DNA of 64,000 nt from Meghimatium bilineatum (lineage: Eukaryota > Mollusca > Gastropoda > Stylommatophora > Philomycidae). The notes beneath the pieces were generated by a model. It was given only the letters and a program-made list of their open reading frames with translations. It was not told the DNA's origin and searched no databases. The stretch spans positions 30,723,631 to 30,787,630 of the forward strand of contig CM067315.1 of the NCBI GenBank assembly GCA_034231615.1, given 5' to 3'. Positions 22,405 to 33,369 of the stretch are shown piece by piece. How positions within the stretch are numbered: the stretch's first letter is position 1; every line of letters starts with the position of its first letter. The position numbers and the translations under genes are program-made.

Positions 22405-22760
<356 letters not shown>

Positions 22761-22769
22761 ATCAATCTA

Positions 22770-22934
22770 TCTGTCTATCTAACGTCTATTTATTTGTATA
22801 TATATCTACATATGTATATCTAACTGTCTTTCTGTATGTCTGCCTGCAGGTCCGTCTGTCCATCTAATCTATCTATCGATCTATGTTTCTTTCTGTTTGT
22901 CTTTCTTTCTCTCTCTCTCTCTCTCTCTTCTCTA

Positions 22935-22971
<37 letters not shown>

Positions 22972-23130
22972 ACCCTTTATGTGTATTTAAGTGTCTCTAT
23001 ACATATATACATACATACATTCGTATGCTCGAACGCAAGCAAAAAATGCACATACACGCGCACACATACCCACTCACATACATATATATATATATATATA
23101 TGTATGTATACATACATGCATATAAAAACA
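22770..23130. repeat. mixed simple repeats
   Basis: A (CT)n(AT)n tract lies at about 22,907-22,968 and TA-rich tracts at 23,080-23,120. The open frames here are spurious. Confidence 0.85.
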
Positions 23131-23295
23131 GCTGGCATAGTAAAGTTCTGATGCCTTATCTAGACATGTCAAAGAAATATGAGACAACCACATATACTAA
23201 TCTCACATATGTACATATTTCGAGTATTACTGGCTACTACGTCATCACGTGTAATATTTAAGCTTTTGTCTTTCACATACAAACGTGTTTCTTTA

Positions 23296-23395
23296 AGTTA
23301 GTCAGTCGTCGGATCATCATCAAATACAGCATGTGCATAGTTGCTCCGACTCCCATTCAGTGTATCCGCAATTACACGATGGCCGACATTTCATG
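23296..23395 (-). mobile_element. LINE-H 3' end fragment
   Basis: TTAGTCAGTCGTCGGATCAT, ATAGTTGCTCCGA and CAGTGTATCCGC occur in the same order as in the LINE-H copy starting at 58,513. It is truncated after about 100 bp. Confidence 0.75.
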
Positions 23396-23484
23396 GGTTG
23401 TGAATATAAAGACAGTTTTGTCAAAGCAATCACTTCGACGTGTATAGGAGGGATATTTCTTGATACATCCTGAAGATTAAACCC

Positions 23485-23577
23485 AGTCCCAATCGCAGTG
23501 TTAGCTCGAGATCACTTGGTTATGAGACTGGAGCTCTAACCATTCGGTCACGCGCTCTGCTGAGTGTTAATACTAAC
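23485..23577 (-). mobile_element. tRNA-derived SINE head
   Basis: The minus strand reads GCGTGACCGAATGGTTAGAG (A-box-like), CTCATAACCAAGTGATCTCG (anticodon region) and a decayed B-box region, GGGACTGGGTTTAATC. It resembles a tRNA but the T-arm no longer pairs well, so I do not call a tRNA gene. Confidence 0.55.
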
Positions 23578-23689
23578 GAGAAGGAAAAATGGAATTAGAT
23601 TAGACATTTCTAAACATAACTATTTCGGATAAGGTCTGTCCATCAATATTCTTTCTTTCTTTTCACTTTATCCCTTGGAGCATAATGGA

Positions 23690-24000
23690 AAGAAGAGTTC
23701 TCTGGAGATGGCTTTAGTGCTTCACATGTTTGTTTTCGTTGAATCCTTTATTTCTGTATTCCATCGTTTGCAAGGTCTGCAAATGGCTTTCTATCCATCG
23801 TGAATGTATAGTAACGCTTTTTTAGGATATTGTTTCATCGTAGTCTGGAAGCATGTGAAAACCACTTAATCTGTTGTCTTCAGATGTAATCCAGTATTGG
23901 CATTGTGTTAGTCTTCTGATGTTTTCGTTTCTGATTCTGTCTCTTATTGTTACTCCGAGGATTGTACGTAGGTAGACAAGTCATTTCTTTTGTTACACGT
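23690..24000 (-). mobile_element. LINE-A C-terminal fragment
   Basis: The plus-strand order GAAAGAAGAGTTCTCTGGAG, TAGTCTGGAAGCATGTGAAA, ACCACTTAATCTGTTGTCTT and TCTCTTATTGTTACTCCGAG parallels LINE-A at 190-520 and 16,130-16,450. Confidence 0.75.
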
Positions 24001-24004
24001 TTTC

Positions 24005-24530
24005 GTTAATAAATAACGCCCATAAATAACGTCAACAAATTACGGTACAGAGTGGTGTGAACAAGTATGAAGGTAGTTGACAATGGGGAGGTCTGAACAA
24101 ATATGAACGTAGTTGACAATGGGGAGGTCTGAACAAGTATGAACGTAGTTGACAATGGGGTGGTCTGAACAAGTATGAACGTAGTTGACAATGGGGTGGT
24201 CTGAACAAGTATAAACGTATTTGACAATGGGGAGGTCTGAACAAGTATGACAGTTGCTGACAATGGGGAGGGAGTATTGACAAAAGTTGACGTTAACAAA
24301 GGATTTTTTTAATAAAATAAAATTGTTTGAATTTGAAAATTGTTATGTAAAATCTGAATCAAAATCGTGTAGTTTTTCCCATCCCATTTCAGTTATTTAT
24401 TTTGGTGGAAAGGGGGGGGGGGATTTTTAACATAATTAAGCAGGGGTCGTTTCTCTGTATTTGTGACAATAGGCTGACAACAGGCGTGGGGGTCAAGAAG
24501 TAGCAAATAAATATTGATGTAATTTATGGT
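24005..24530 (+). mobile_element. tandem-repeat-bearing element, locus 1
   Basis: It consists of about six 36-bp units (GAACAAGTATGAACGTAGTT GACAATGGGGAGGTCT, 24,050-24,272), then TTGACAAAAGTTGACGTTAA and a conserved arm with CATAATTAAGCAGGGG and a final GTGGGGGTCAAGAAG-like segment. The arm matches locus 2 (35,745-35,960). The TTGACAAAAGTTGACGT junction is shared with locus 3, which is inverted at 27,700-27,795. The repeat array sits at the same place in all three, but the unit differs. Confidence 0.75.
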
Positions 24531-24539
24531 CAGCTTCTA

Positions 24540-24960
24540 AAGTGTTGGTTGCCCATTCGATCAATTAAATCTCATATCGAGTGGCGTAGGCGATCATGAT
24601 TCTCCACATTGTTTTTGTCTCTTACGTTCTGTTGTTATCTTTTTGTAACACTATGACAACCCATCCATGAATTTTCTCTGTGTCTTCCTACAATTTGTTC
24701 TCCCCTTGATCTTTCCGGTGGTTACTAAATGTTCAAGTTTTATCTTCTTCATCACATGCCCTAAAAATCTTGATTGTCTGTTTCTAAATTTCGCTATAAT
24801 TTATCGTTTTAATCCAGCATTTCTGAGAACTTCTATACTAGTTTTCTTGGCTATCAATGGAATTTTGACCATTCTTTTTAAAAACCAAATCCCGAAGCAA
24901 ATAAAGAATACGATTGTTCCGGTATATGAATATCTTCCTTCTACTTTTAAATAACTATCT
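24540..24960 (-). mobile_element. LINE-D fragment directly downstream of the sulfotransferase gene
   Basis: The minus strand encodes IAKKTSIEVLRNAGLKR, then RFLGHVMKKIKLEHLVTT and a degraded basic tail. It begins about 20 bp after the stop codon of the sulfotransferase gene in the same orientation, so it may form part of that transcript's 3' UTR. Confidence 0.8.
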
Positions 24961-24981
24961 TTTTTTAAATGGCAACAAGGG

Positions 24982-25992
24982 TCATCTCCATGGAAAACGA
25001 CGCCCAATAAGTTTATACAGTCTTTCGTTGTGTGGTTTGAAAAACTTGTTGAGTTTGTGAATAATCTTTTCGCTTATGTTGACGTGTTTTCTTCCCTTGT
25101 TGGCACCAAGGCACTGTTCTGGTCCTGTCTTAGATTTCCTCATGCAGTAAAACCCACGAGAACTGTTGAAATAAATACTGTCTGCACTAACTCGGTGAGG
25201 CAAGCTCAAAAATGTCTCAATCTTTCGAATTTCTTCTAAAGGATTTATTATGAGATTATCCCCATCAACGATATGCAGCTGCTGCAACGGGAACAACTGT
25301 AGCCATCTAGCAATGTGCAAGTGGTACATGCTGATATGTGTAGCTTTATATGCTGGATTGACATGCCCTGTTTGTTTGTCCAGAGCACGAAGTTCGAAAG
25401 GTTCAGCTGTCTCGTTTTTTGCTTGTTTATTAGCACATATCTGGGTGTAGTCTGATATGACTCGTGTGGTTGGATGCCTTAGGATGGCTATAAGTTTGAT
25501 AGAGCTGTTCATACGATGAATACGACTCGGACTAATAACGGAGATGAAATATTTAGGCGTCTTCTCGATGGTGATCTGGTCTGGATAAGACAAAGGCATC
25601 TTTTTACGATACCACTCAGACCCAAGTTTATAATTACTGTCGTTGCTGAAGAAATGCATCTCGTCGTTTGGAGAAATGATCTGAGAATGAAGCTTTAGAA
25701 ACTCAATCAGAGCTCGTGTGCCGCATTTTCTGGCACCGATGATGATACATTGAGGTAAGCGATGAATGTAAGAACTAGCATTATATTGGTCCTTTCCCAA
25801 AGGCATCTGCCCGTCTTCTAACAGTTTTCGAAATCCTTTATTACTATTATTTATACTATCATCTATTTGTCCAACACCGAACGTAATGGCTACTATGAAG
25901 ATGCAGTTATACAGAATTGTGACGAAGATTAATAAAAGTGCAGGAAACGCCAGCAAGCAAGATTTGGTCCATCGACGGAGTTGTCTCCTCAT
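24982..25992 (-). CDS. heparan sulfate glucosamine 3-O-sulfotransferase, intronless
   Basis: This 336-residue Golgi type II membrane enzyme should transfer sulfate from PAPS to the 3-OH of glucosamine in heparan sulfate. A basic N-terminus precedes one membrane segment (about residues 12-38), then a short stem and the sulfotransferase domain. Seen directly: the 5'-phosphosulfate loop IIGARKCGTRAL (84-95, Lys89), DEMHFF with the probable catalytic Glu111, EKTPKYF (143-149), the 3'-phosphate region LRHPTTRVISDYTQ (171-184), VDGDNLI, and FYC...C (Cys283/Cys294, the conserved disulfide), ending GRRFPWR. Six N-glycosylation sequons are present (N71, N117, N162, N193, N276, N305). Length suits the vertebrate HS3ST1 type (about 310), plus a longer N-terminus. 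An in-frame TGA 18 bp upstream (26,010-26,008) fixes the ATG. Family members usually read RKGGTRAL and RDPSER; here RKCG and RHPTTR differ slightly. It appears intact. Subtype is uncertain, so no symbol is given. Confidence 0.95.
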   Translation of the reverse strand: MRRQLRRWTKSCLLAFPALLLIFVTILYNCIFIVAITFGVGQIDDSINNSNKGFRKLLEDGQMPLGKDQYNASSYIHRLPQCIIIGARKCGTRALIEFLKLHSQIISPNDEMHFFSNDSNYKLGSEWYRKKMPLSYPDQITIEKTPKYFISVISPSRIHRMNSSIKLIAILRHPTTRVISDYTQICANKQAKNETAEPFELRALDKQTGHVNPAYKATHISMYHLHIARWLQLFPLQQLHIVDGDNLIINPLEEIRKIETFLSLPHRVSADSIYFNSSRGFYCMRKSKTGPEQCLGANKGRKHVNISEKIIHKLNKFFKPHNERLYKLIGRRFPWR

Positions 25993-27165
25993 GGTTAAGC
26001 TACCAGGTCAAGAGATGTCCATTGTTTAACATGGGAGAAATGAAAAGAAAACAAAAAGATAATCTTCAAGAAATAGTTCATTCTGTACACTTGTTTGTTC
26101 TGAGATGCATGTCATCTTCTCTTGGTATATTTTTCATTTAACAGCGAACTTCAATTCTGACAAAAAGTATTTGTCTAAACTCGTCAGAAATAAAAATTAT
26201 TTCCATCTGCATATCTCCCACTTAAACGTGATTTAAACTGACACAAACCTGCATTGAGTAGTCTAAGATATAAGTTCAATCCCATCACGTCTGATACATT
26301 TCGCAATAGATTCAGTAGCGAACTCCTACATGCCTATACATTTGTATAAACGTTTGACATGAGATATTTTTCAAGTCTTCATGTGTCGTGCAAACCACGC
26401 TTGTTGCACAGGAAGAACAGGGAACACGAAGAACAGAATAAGTAAGTCATGCGTACGTAGCCTATGATAAATTCCTTCAAGAACCTGAACTTCCAAGAAT
26501 ACAAAACTTTCTAAGAAAATCCCGCGTTGTGATCTTGCTTCTCTTGAACGTGTAGTCTTGTTGGACTTTGTAAAATGTGCAAGAAATATCCGATATGCTG
26601 ATTAAAGAACTGTCTCTGGAATACCTACATAGGAGCAATTTTTAAAACCCGCAATTCCTGCATATTGTGAGGCACGCTAAAACAACTAATTTTTTTCTAA
26701 CACTCAGTAATTGGACATCACTGATTTTCCAAACAACCAAACATTGTTAAAGCAGCTTCCAAATATGACAACAGCAGCCGCAATTTTTTTCCTTATTGAT
26801 TTTCCATAGCAATAACTGTCATTTTAAATATACGAGCTGCTCTCGTAACTCTCAGATAAGCTATTCACCGGTACATGGCCTGATGGCAAAATCCTCTAGA
26901 AAAGATATTGGACCGCTTCTCATAAAAACTCTTAAGATAAATTGTTCAGTGCATTCTACACTGCAAGTATTCTAACCTTGACTGTTGCCTGCATACCAGC
27001 CTTTAAAACGATTATCAGATTAAACCAGGCTGAATTAAAAAACGTCGTAGAGATAATTTACTGAGAGTCTTGCAGTATCTTTACAATTTTGTTGCGTTAA
27101 CTGATTCCGAGATTTTGTGCACCTGTAAAATAGAAAAAAATATTACATTAATTTGTATTTAGAGA
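25993..27165. other. upstream region of the sulfotransferase gene, no repeat recognised
   Basis: About 1.2 kb of AT-rich sequence with no family match, the longest unrepetitive stretch around the gene. It probably holds the promoter and 5' UTR of the minus-strand gene, but I cannot point to a core promoter or to splice sites with confidence. Confidence 0.4.
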
Positions 27166-27169
27166 TAAT

Positions 27170-27685
27170 TACCTATCTTAGACTAAAAATAGGTATATGG
27201 GTGAACAGATAATTTATCTTAGATTAAACATAAATCTATCGGTGAACACATTATCTATTTCTGATTTAACATAAATCTATCGGTGAACAGATTATCTATT
27301 TCAGATTTAACATAAATCTATCGGTGAACAGATTATCTATTTCAGATTTAATATAAATCTATCGGTGAACAGATTATCTATTTCAGATTTAATATAAATC
27401 TATAGGTGAACACATTATATATTTCTGATTTAACATAAATCTATAGGTGAACAGATTATCTATTTCAGATTTAATATAAATCTATAGGTGAACACATTAT
27501 CTATTTCTGATTTAACATAAATCTATAGATGAACAGATTATCTATTTTAAATTAAACATAAATCTATGGTTGAATAGATTATCTATCTTAAACATAAATA
27601 TATCGGTGAACAGATTATTTATTTCAGATGTAACATAAATTTATGAGTGAACAGATTATCAAATCAATCAGATTTAACATAAATC
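27170..27685. repeat. 41-bp minisatellite, about 12 units
   Basis: Unit GATTATCTATTTCAGATTTA ACATAAATCTATCGGTGAAC A, with TC/TA and TTAA/TTAG variants. It abuts the arm of tandem-repeat-bearing element locus 3. Confidence 0.95.
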
Positions 27686-27689
27686 TGCC

Positions 27690-28290
27690 ATTTATAAACT
27701 TATAAAAAGTTGAGCATTTTTATAACAGTTATTTCATGCGAACAATTGAATTGATGTTAAAAGCATTCCTGCTGACGTCAACTTTTGTTAACCCGTCTCC
27801 CAGTCTGTCAACAACAGTCAAACTATTTCGTAATCCCCCCCCTCCCTTTTGTTAACCCATCTCCCAGTATGTCAACAACAGTCAAACTATTTCGTAATCC
27901 CCCCCCCCTTTTGTTAACCCGTCTCCCAGTCTGTCAACAACAGTCAAACTATTTCGTAATCCCCCCTCCCTTTTGTTAACCCATCTCCCAGTATGTCAAC
28001 AACAGTCAAAGTATTTCGTAATCCCCCCCCCCTTTTGTTAACCCGTCTCCCAGTCTGTCAACAACAATCAAACTATTTCGTAAACCCTTCCACCCTTTTG
28101 TTAAACCGTCTCCCAGTCTGTCAACAACAATCAAACTATTTCGTAAACCCTTCCACCCTTTTGTTAAACCGTCTCCCAGTCTGTCAACAACAATCAAACT
28201 ATTTCGTAAACCCTTCCACCCTTTTGTTAAACCGTCTCCCAGTCTGTCAACAACAATCAAACTATTTCGTAAACCCTCCCCCCCCTCAAT
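27690..28290 (-). mobile_element. tandem-repeat-bearing element, locus 3 (inverted)
   Basis: Read on the minus strand, about eight units of roughly 63 bp (GTTGTTGACAGACTGGGAGA CGGGTTAACAAAAG plus a G-rich part; 28,285-27,795) lead into AACAAAAGTTGACGTCAGCA, then an arm with CAATTCAATTGTTCGCAT and ATAACTGTTATAAAA. The junction and the start of the arm match loci 1 and 2. Confidence 0.7.
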
Positions 28291-28985
28291 AGGTGGCGCA
28301 ACTTACGAACGGCACCTTAAAAGGGCGATGGATACGGTTTTGTTAAAAGATGTGATTGAGGGGGGGGGGGTGTCTTTTTCTATTTACTAAAACTAATCGC
28401 TAATCACTTTATTTTTGTGGGATTTGTATTGATCTTTCATTGCGAAAACAACTAAGTGGGGGGGGGGCGGGTGTGAGTGTTTTACAAGTTGTTTTGTGCT
28501 GAATATCGTGTTCCTATTTTATTTAATGCGGAATGGGGGGGGTTTGAACCCCTCAAACCAACCAATTATTTACGGTCTTGTTTATTACTAGTTCTCATAC
28601 CTGCATCAATAAGCCCTTCCCTCAACCCCCCTCCCCCAATACCACCATGCCTTTGAGAGAACAAAACGTAATCGAATATGGAGAGGACATGTATGCCCAC
28701 ATTAATCCTTGTAATAAAACCAGGAACCATCGAGGAAGCAGAGGAAAATATAAAGAAAATCATGGAGGACGAAATCAAGGATTGAAGAGTTCTGATTGTC
28801 TTCGCCCATCACTGAAGGTAGAAGTCGATGCAGGACTATGTGTGTTGATGCATCTAATATGGTAACCATACGACAGTACTTGGTTACGGGTGGAAACGAG
28901 TCCGGGTTTCTTCTTTGTTGCTCAGCTGAAGAGGACCTGTGTTTTGTCCGAAAAAGTAATAGTAGTCCATCGTTTTTGTTGTTCG
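28291..28985. other. unassigned, with several poly-G/poly-C runs
   Basis: G-runs occur at about 28,360, 28,457 and 28,535. Short open frames at 28,578-28,865 show no known domain. It may be the far flank of element locus 3. Confidence 0.35.
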
Positions 28986-28989
28986 TCCA

Positions 28990-29800
28990 TCACAAGTAAT
29001 AATGACCATTTGTTACTTTCACTTTTGAAATTCAGTTAGAGGTATGTTCTTGACTATAATTGCGAAGATGGTTAGTAAGCCCTATCATGTCCGCGCGTCC
29101 GCAAATAATTCTAGCATAGGATGACCGCTATAGATGATTTTTGATCTACAGGGAAATTTCTAGCAACTCTCCGCTGTTCAGCTGTTGGACTTCTCCTCTT
29201 TTCACGAGATGTTGCTCCATTTTTACTGTAGAGTGTAATTTAACTCTATTTTGTGCAAGTTCTTCCCACGTATCTAAGTCTATTTTAGTCTTTCAGTGAG
29301 ATCTTTAACGAATCATTGTATCGTTTCTTTTGGCCAATTTTAGTCTTTCTGCTTTAACGAATCATTGTATCGTTTCTTTTGGCCAATTTTAGTCTTTCTG
29401 CTTTAACGAATCATTGTATCGTTTCTTTTGGCCAATTTTAGTCTGTCTGCTTTAACGAATCATTTTTTGTATCGTTTCTTTTGGCCACCTTGAGAACTTA
29501 TGTTTTTCAGCAACTCATCATATAGAAATATCTTTGGCATGTGATAATCTGGCATACGTATCAGATTACCTGTCCACCTGTCTTCTTCAGAATAGTATCA
29601 ATGATGGCGATATCAGAACCGTAAAGGACAGTGATATCCGGAATTTTGTCTTGCCATCTGTTGCTGATAACTCTTCTAAGACAAGTTTGTGAAAGCGACT
29701 GATATCCTTCACATGTCGTCTATACATACTACATGTTTCACAAACGTATAACAGTACTAGGAGTACCACTGTTCTGTAAACTTTCATCTTAGGTTATAGG
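28990..29800 (-). mobile_element. LINE-E, degenerate RT end
   Basis: The minus strand encodes KVYRTVVLLVLLYVCETCSMY (RT thumb), then in another frame SNRWQDKIPDITVL, then GQKKRYK and LDTWEELAQNR-like pieces. These follow the order known for LINE-E (compare 36,580-37,044). Frames change and stops occur. Confidence 0.75.
29308..29490. repeat. 49-bp tandem triplication inside LINE-E
   Basis: GAATCATTGTATCGTTTCTT TTGGCCAATTTTAGTCTTTC TGCTTTAAC is present three times and partly a fourth. It covers the codons for the GQKKRYKDSLK region of the surrounding LINE-E, so it arose by local duplication. Confidence 0.85.
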
Positions 29801-29954
29801 TTATTGCCATTTCTATGCCACATATTTGTAAACAATCTTGCCGTAACTGCAGCTAGACTTTGATTCTTGTCGTTGGGTTCTGAAGTCGCCCATCTAAGAT
29901 GATGATGACAGCAGTTTCACACTTGTGTTCTCGCTTCTCTCCTCGGAGATGTGA

Positions 29955-30200
29955 CTGAATAGTCTATTATCTTTCCCCAGGTGGTTTGTGATCCACTCTT
30001 GCCGTTAAGCGTAGGGGTGATTGGAGCTCGAGCTTGCGTTCTAAAGTCAGATGTGTAGCCTCGGCGGTTCTATGACCGTGTCTGTTCAGGAAATCCCTGA
30101 CTTTTTCTATCCATCTTTTCCGTGGTCGTTCTCTGGCTTTGTACCCTGATCTCATTTGGTTATATGCTTGCACGGGCAACGTTTCGTGAATAGTGTGACT
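29955..30200 (-). mobile_element. LINE C-terminal fragment (AYNQMRSGYKARERPRKRW)
   Basis: A 70-codon frame with VQAYNQMRSGYKARERPRKR then HRTAEATHLTLERK matches the post-RT tail GRPRKRWIDGV...GLTTAEATHLA common in animal LINEs. It belongs to a family distinct from LINE-E to its left. Confidence 0.75.
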
Positions 30201-30394
30201 AAATAAGTCAAATTCTGGTGTAGCTTACATTGCGACATTTAGGACTTGTATTGCCAGAGTTTAACATCTGTCTGTTTTTTATCCTGTCATTTCTGGCAGC
30301 AGGCATTAGTTGTAACTCTTAAATAAATTTGATGCTTCATATCAATGCCAATACTTTTTGTGAAGTTGCTGAGCCCCATTGGGTGATTTTAAAC

Positions 30395-30575
30395 TTCGGA
30401 TTCATAGGATGTGATGTTGGTGTGATGTTGAGGTGATGTATTGTGTCATGCATACATCGTGTGTACCAGGAAGCAGTCTGTAAACCATGACACAATGTAT
30501 TATGGTTTCTGGACTACATTTTGTAAAATTTCTGTAGGTTGAGAATGAGATCAGAAGAAGAACACACCAAGGGAA
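30395..30575 (+). mobile_element. SINE-1 fragment (plus strand)
   Basis: CTGTAAACCATGACACAATG, TTTCTGGACTACATTTTGTA and GTAGGTTGAGAATGAGATCA then GAAGAAGAACAC parallel the end of SINE-1 at 2,069-2,190 read in reverse. It interrupts the 3' side of a LINE-C copy. Confidence 0.7.
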
Positions 30576-30985
30576 TCTTTGATGCGTTTCTTCTGTCAAG
30601 CAGCAAAAACATCTATCTATGTCTTTTCTCAGATTTTGCTGTAAGCCGTCGCAAAATTGAATGACAATCGGTTTTCGCACTATGGCACTATTGGTTCCTT
30701 GATATACAGTAATATTGTGATGGCTCAGAATGTTGATAACTCTCTCAATCCACCTTCTTCTTTGTCTTCCTCTGAATCTTACTATTTCTATATTCATATT
30801 GTATGTTCTTGGCGCTGACAAATAAGGATTCATTCTCAATAAGTGGCTGAACCATTTCAGTGTTTGTTTTTCAATATATTTCACCAGAAATGTTGTTGCA
30901 ACAGTTCTTGTAATCTCTTTATTGTTCATATGATCGCTTTTTGGTTTGTTTGTTGTTGTTTTTAGACATCTCATTTCACACATAG
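30570..30985 (-). mobile_element. LINE-C, best-preserved fragment
   Basis: A long open frame encodes CEMRCLKT, MNNKEITRTVATTFLVKYIE, TLKWFSHLLRMNPYLSAPRT and GRQRRRWIERVINIL. It is the post-RT tail of a LINE, and the reference for fragments at 3,572 and 13,620. Confidence 0.8.
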
Positions 30986-30989
30986 CAAG

Positions 30990-30992
<3 letters not shown>

Positions 30993-31024
<32 letters not shown>
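30993..31024. repeat. (TC)n microsatellite
   Basis: A dinucleotide tract next to the LINE-C copy. Confidence 0.95.
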
Positions 31025-31028
<4 letters not shown>

Positions 31029-31655
31029 TGTAGATTAGTGATAGCATAACAAAGGAAAAAGCATAACAATAAAAAATACAAAAGAACAAGTGGAAGCAAG
31101 CATTTCATAAATAGATCTATCTCAGAATGTGTTGTTATTTAAATGTTATTCATCTAACCCAGGAATTTTCAATTTGGTGAACGTTAGTATTAAAGATTAC
31201 ATGTGGACTATGCTCGCTGTCTGAAAATATTGAGAACCCCTGCTCTAGAATATGGAAAATGTACTGTCTCATTCTCGCTTCGCGGAACGTTCGATCATGT
31301 TATTCATGGTATCAACATCAATTGACGTCATTGATTTGTGAATGAAAAGTGACGTCATATTGACACGCGATGCTGTCAAAATAGATTTGTATAAAGTATG
31401 CTTTTATTACATGAAAACAGAAATTTGTGTGCACGCTTAACAGGAAAGTACCAGGTAATTATTGTAACATCAATGTAACATGTTTACACTTAGTGAAATC
31501 ACGACTGACTTCATGAAGTATGTCATAATATCAAAAGTTGTTATCAAAACAATGTCAATTTCTTTCAGACACGCGCGTTCCATATACGGGGTTAGACAGT
31601 TTGTTTAAATATTTGAACACAGTCGCGAGTGATTAAAAAACAAGAAACACCCTGA
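31025..31655. other. unassigned stretch containing two CRE-like sites
   Basis: No repeat family or coding signal. TGACGTCA occurs twice (31,323-31,330 and 31,350-31,357). Confidence 0.4.
31323..31357. promoter_or_regulatory. pair of TGACGTCA (CRE) palindromes
   Basis: Two perfect 8-bp CREB/ATF consensus sites with starts 27 bp apart. No gene start is visible nearby, so a role is speculative. Confidence 0.3.
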
Positions 31656-31659
31656 TGTA

Positions 31660-33205
31660 GTATCAAGTAGGGTTATCTACACATGCTAAACTTTTCTATA
31701 TATGGATCTAATATTTGAGTCGGGTTATCTACACATGCTAAACTTTTCTATATATGGATCTAATATTTGAGTAGGGTTATCTACACATGCTAAACTTGTC
31801 TATATATGGATCTAATATTTGAGTAGGGTTATCTACACATGCTAAACTTTTCTATATATGGATCTAATATTTGAGTAGGGTTATCTACACATGCTAAACT
31901 TTTCTATATATGGATCTAATATTTGAGTAGGGTTATCTACACATGCTAAACTTTTCTATATATGGATCTAATATTTGAGTAGGGTTATCTACACATGCTA
32001 AACTTTTCTATATATGGATCTAATATTTGAGTAGGGTTATCTACACATGCTAAACTTTTCTATATATGGATCTAATATTTGAGTAGGGTTATCTACACAT
32101 GCTAAACTTTTCTATATGGATCTAATATTTGAGTAGGGTTATCTACACATGCTAAACTTTTCTATATATGGATCTAATATTTGAGTAGGGTTATCTACAT
32201 ATGCTAAACTTTTCTATATATGGATCTAATATTTGAGTAGGGTTATCTACATATGCTAAACTTGTCTATATATGGATCTAATATTTGAGTAGGGTTATCT
32301 ACATATACTAAACTTTTCTATATATGGATCTAATATTTGAGTAGGGGTATCTACACATGCTAAACTTTTCTATATATGGATCTAATATTTGAGTAGGGGT
32401 ATCTACACATGCTAAACTTTTCTATATATGGATCTAATATTTGAGTAGGGTTATCTACACATGCTAAACTTTTCTATATATGGATCTAATATTTGAGTAG
32501 GGTTATCTACACATGCTAAACTTTTCTATATATGGATCTAATATTTGAGTAGGGTTATCTACACATGCTAAACTTTTCTATATATGGATCTAATATTTGA
32601 GTAGGGTTATCTACATATGCTAAACTTTTCTATATATGGATCTAATATTTGAGTAGGGTTATCTACACATGCTAAACTTTTCTATATATGGATCTAATAT
32701 TTGAGTAGGGTTATCTACACATGCTAAACTTTTCTATATATGGATCTAATATTTGAGTAGGGTTATCTACACATGCTAAACTTTTCTATATATGGATCTA
32801 ATATTTGAGTAGGGTTATCTACATATGCTAAACTTTTCTATATATGGATCTAATATTTGAGTAGGGTTATCTACACATGCTAAACTTTTCTATATATGGA
32901 TCTAATATTTGAGTAGGGTTATCTACACATGCTAAACTTTTCTATATATGGATCTAATATTTGAGTAGGGTTATCTACACATGCTAAACTTTTCTATATA
33001 TGGATCTAATATTTGAGTAGGGTTATCTACATATGCTAAACTTTTCTATATATGGATCTAATATTTGAGTAGGGTTATCTACACATGCTAAACTTTTCTA
33101 TATATGGATCTAATATTTGAGTAGGGGTATCTACACATGCTAAACTTTTCTATATATGGATCTAATATTTGAGTAGGATTATCTACACATGCTAAACTTC
33201 TATTG
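31660..33205. repeat. 52-bp satellite, about 30 units
   Basis: Unit TTTGAGTAGGGTTATCTACA CATGCTAAACTTTTCTATAT ATGGATCTAATA. Units are nearly identical (a few CAC/CAT, TTTT/TTGT and GGTT/GGGG variants; one unit lacks an AT), which points to recent homogenisation. Confidence 0.98.
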
Positions 33206-33216
33206 TGATCTAATAT

Positions 33217-33368
33217 CTTCTTCTTCAGCGTTCATTCTCAAACTTCCACTGGATCTCTCTTGTAGCATGACAATGGTCCTACTATATTTCCAACAGAAGA
33301 ATGCAAATGCGCTGTGTTGCCCTTTTTGCGCCATTGGCAAGAGACATCCGTCTTCGGCGGATATCTAC
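33217..33368 (-). mobile_element. SINE-1b copy inserted in the last satellite unit
   Basis: CTTCTTCTTCAGCGTTCATT, CTGGATCTCTCTTGTAGCAT and ATGGTCCTACTATATTTCCA define SINE-1b, also at 35,088 and 40,155. On the left the satellite stops at GATCTAATAT; on the right ACTATATGAGTAGGGTTATT resumes the unit. The insertion therefore landed inside the array edge. Confidence 0.75.
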
Positions 33369-33369
33369 T

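Noticed and set aside
28578-28999. Small host gene between poly-G runs
   Set aside because: Short overlapping open frames on both strands, without splice sites, domains or codon bias.
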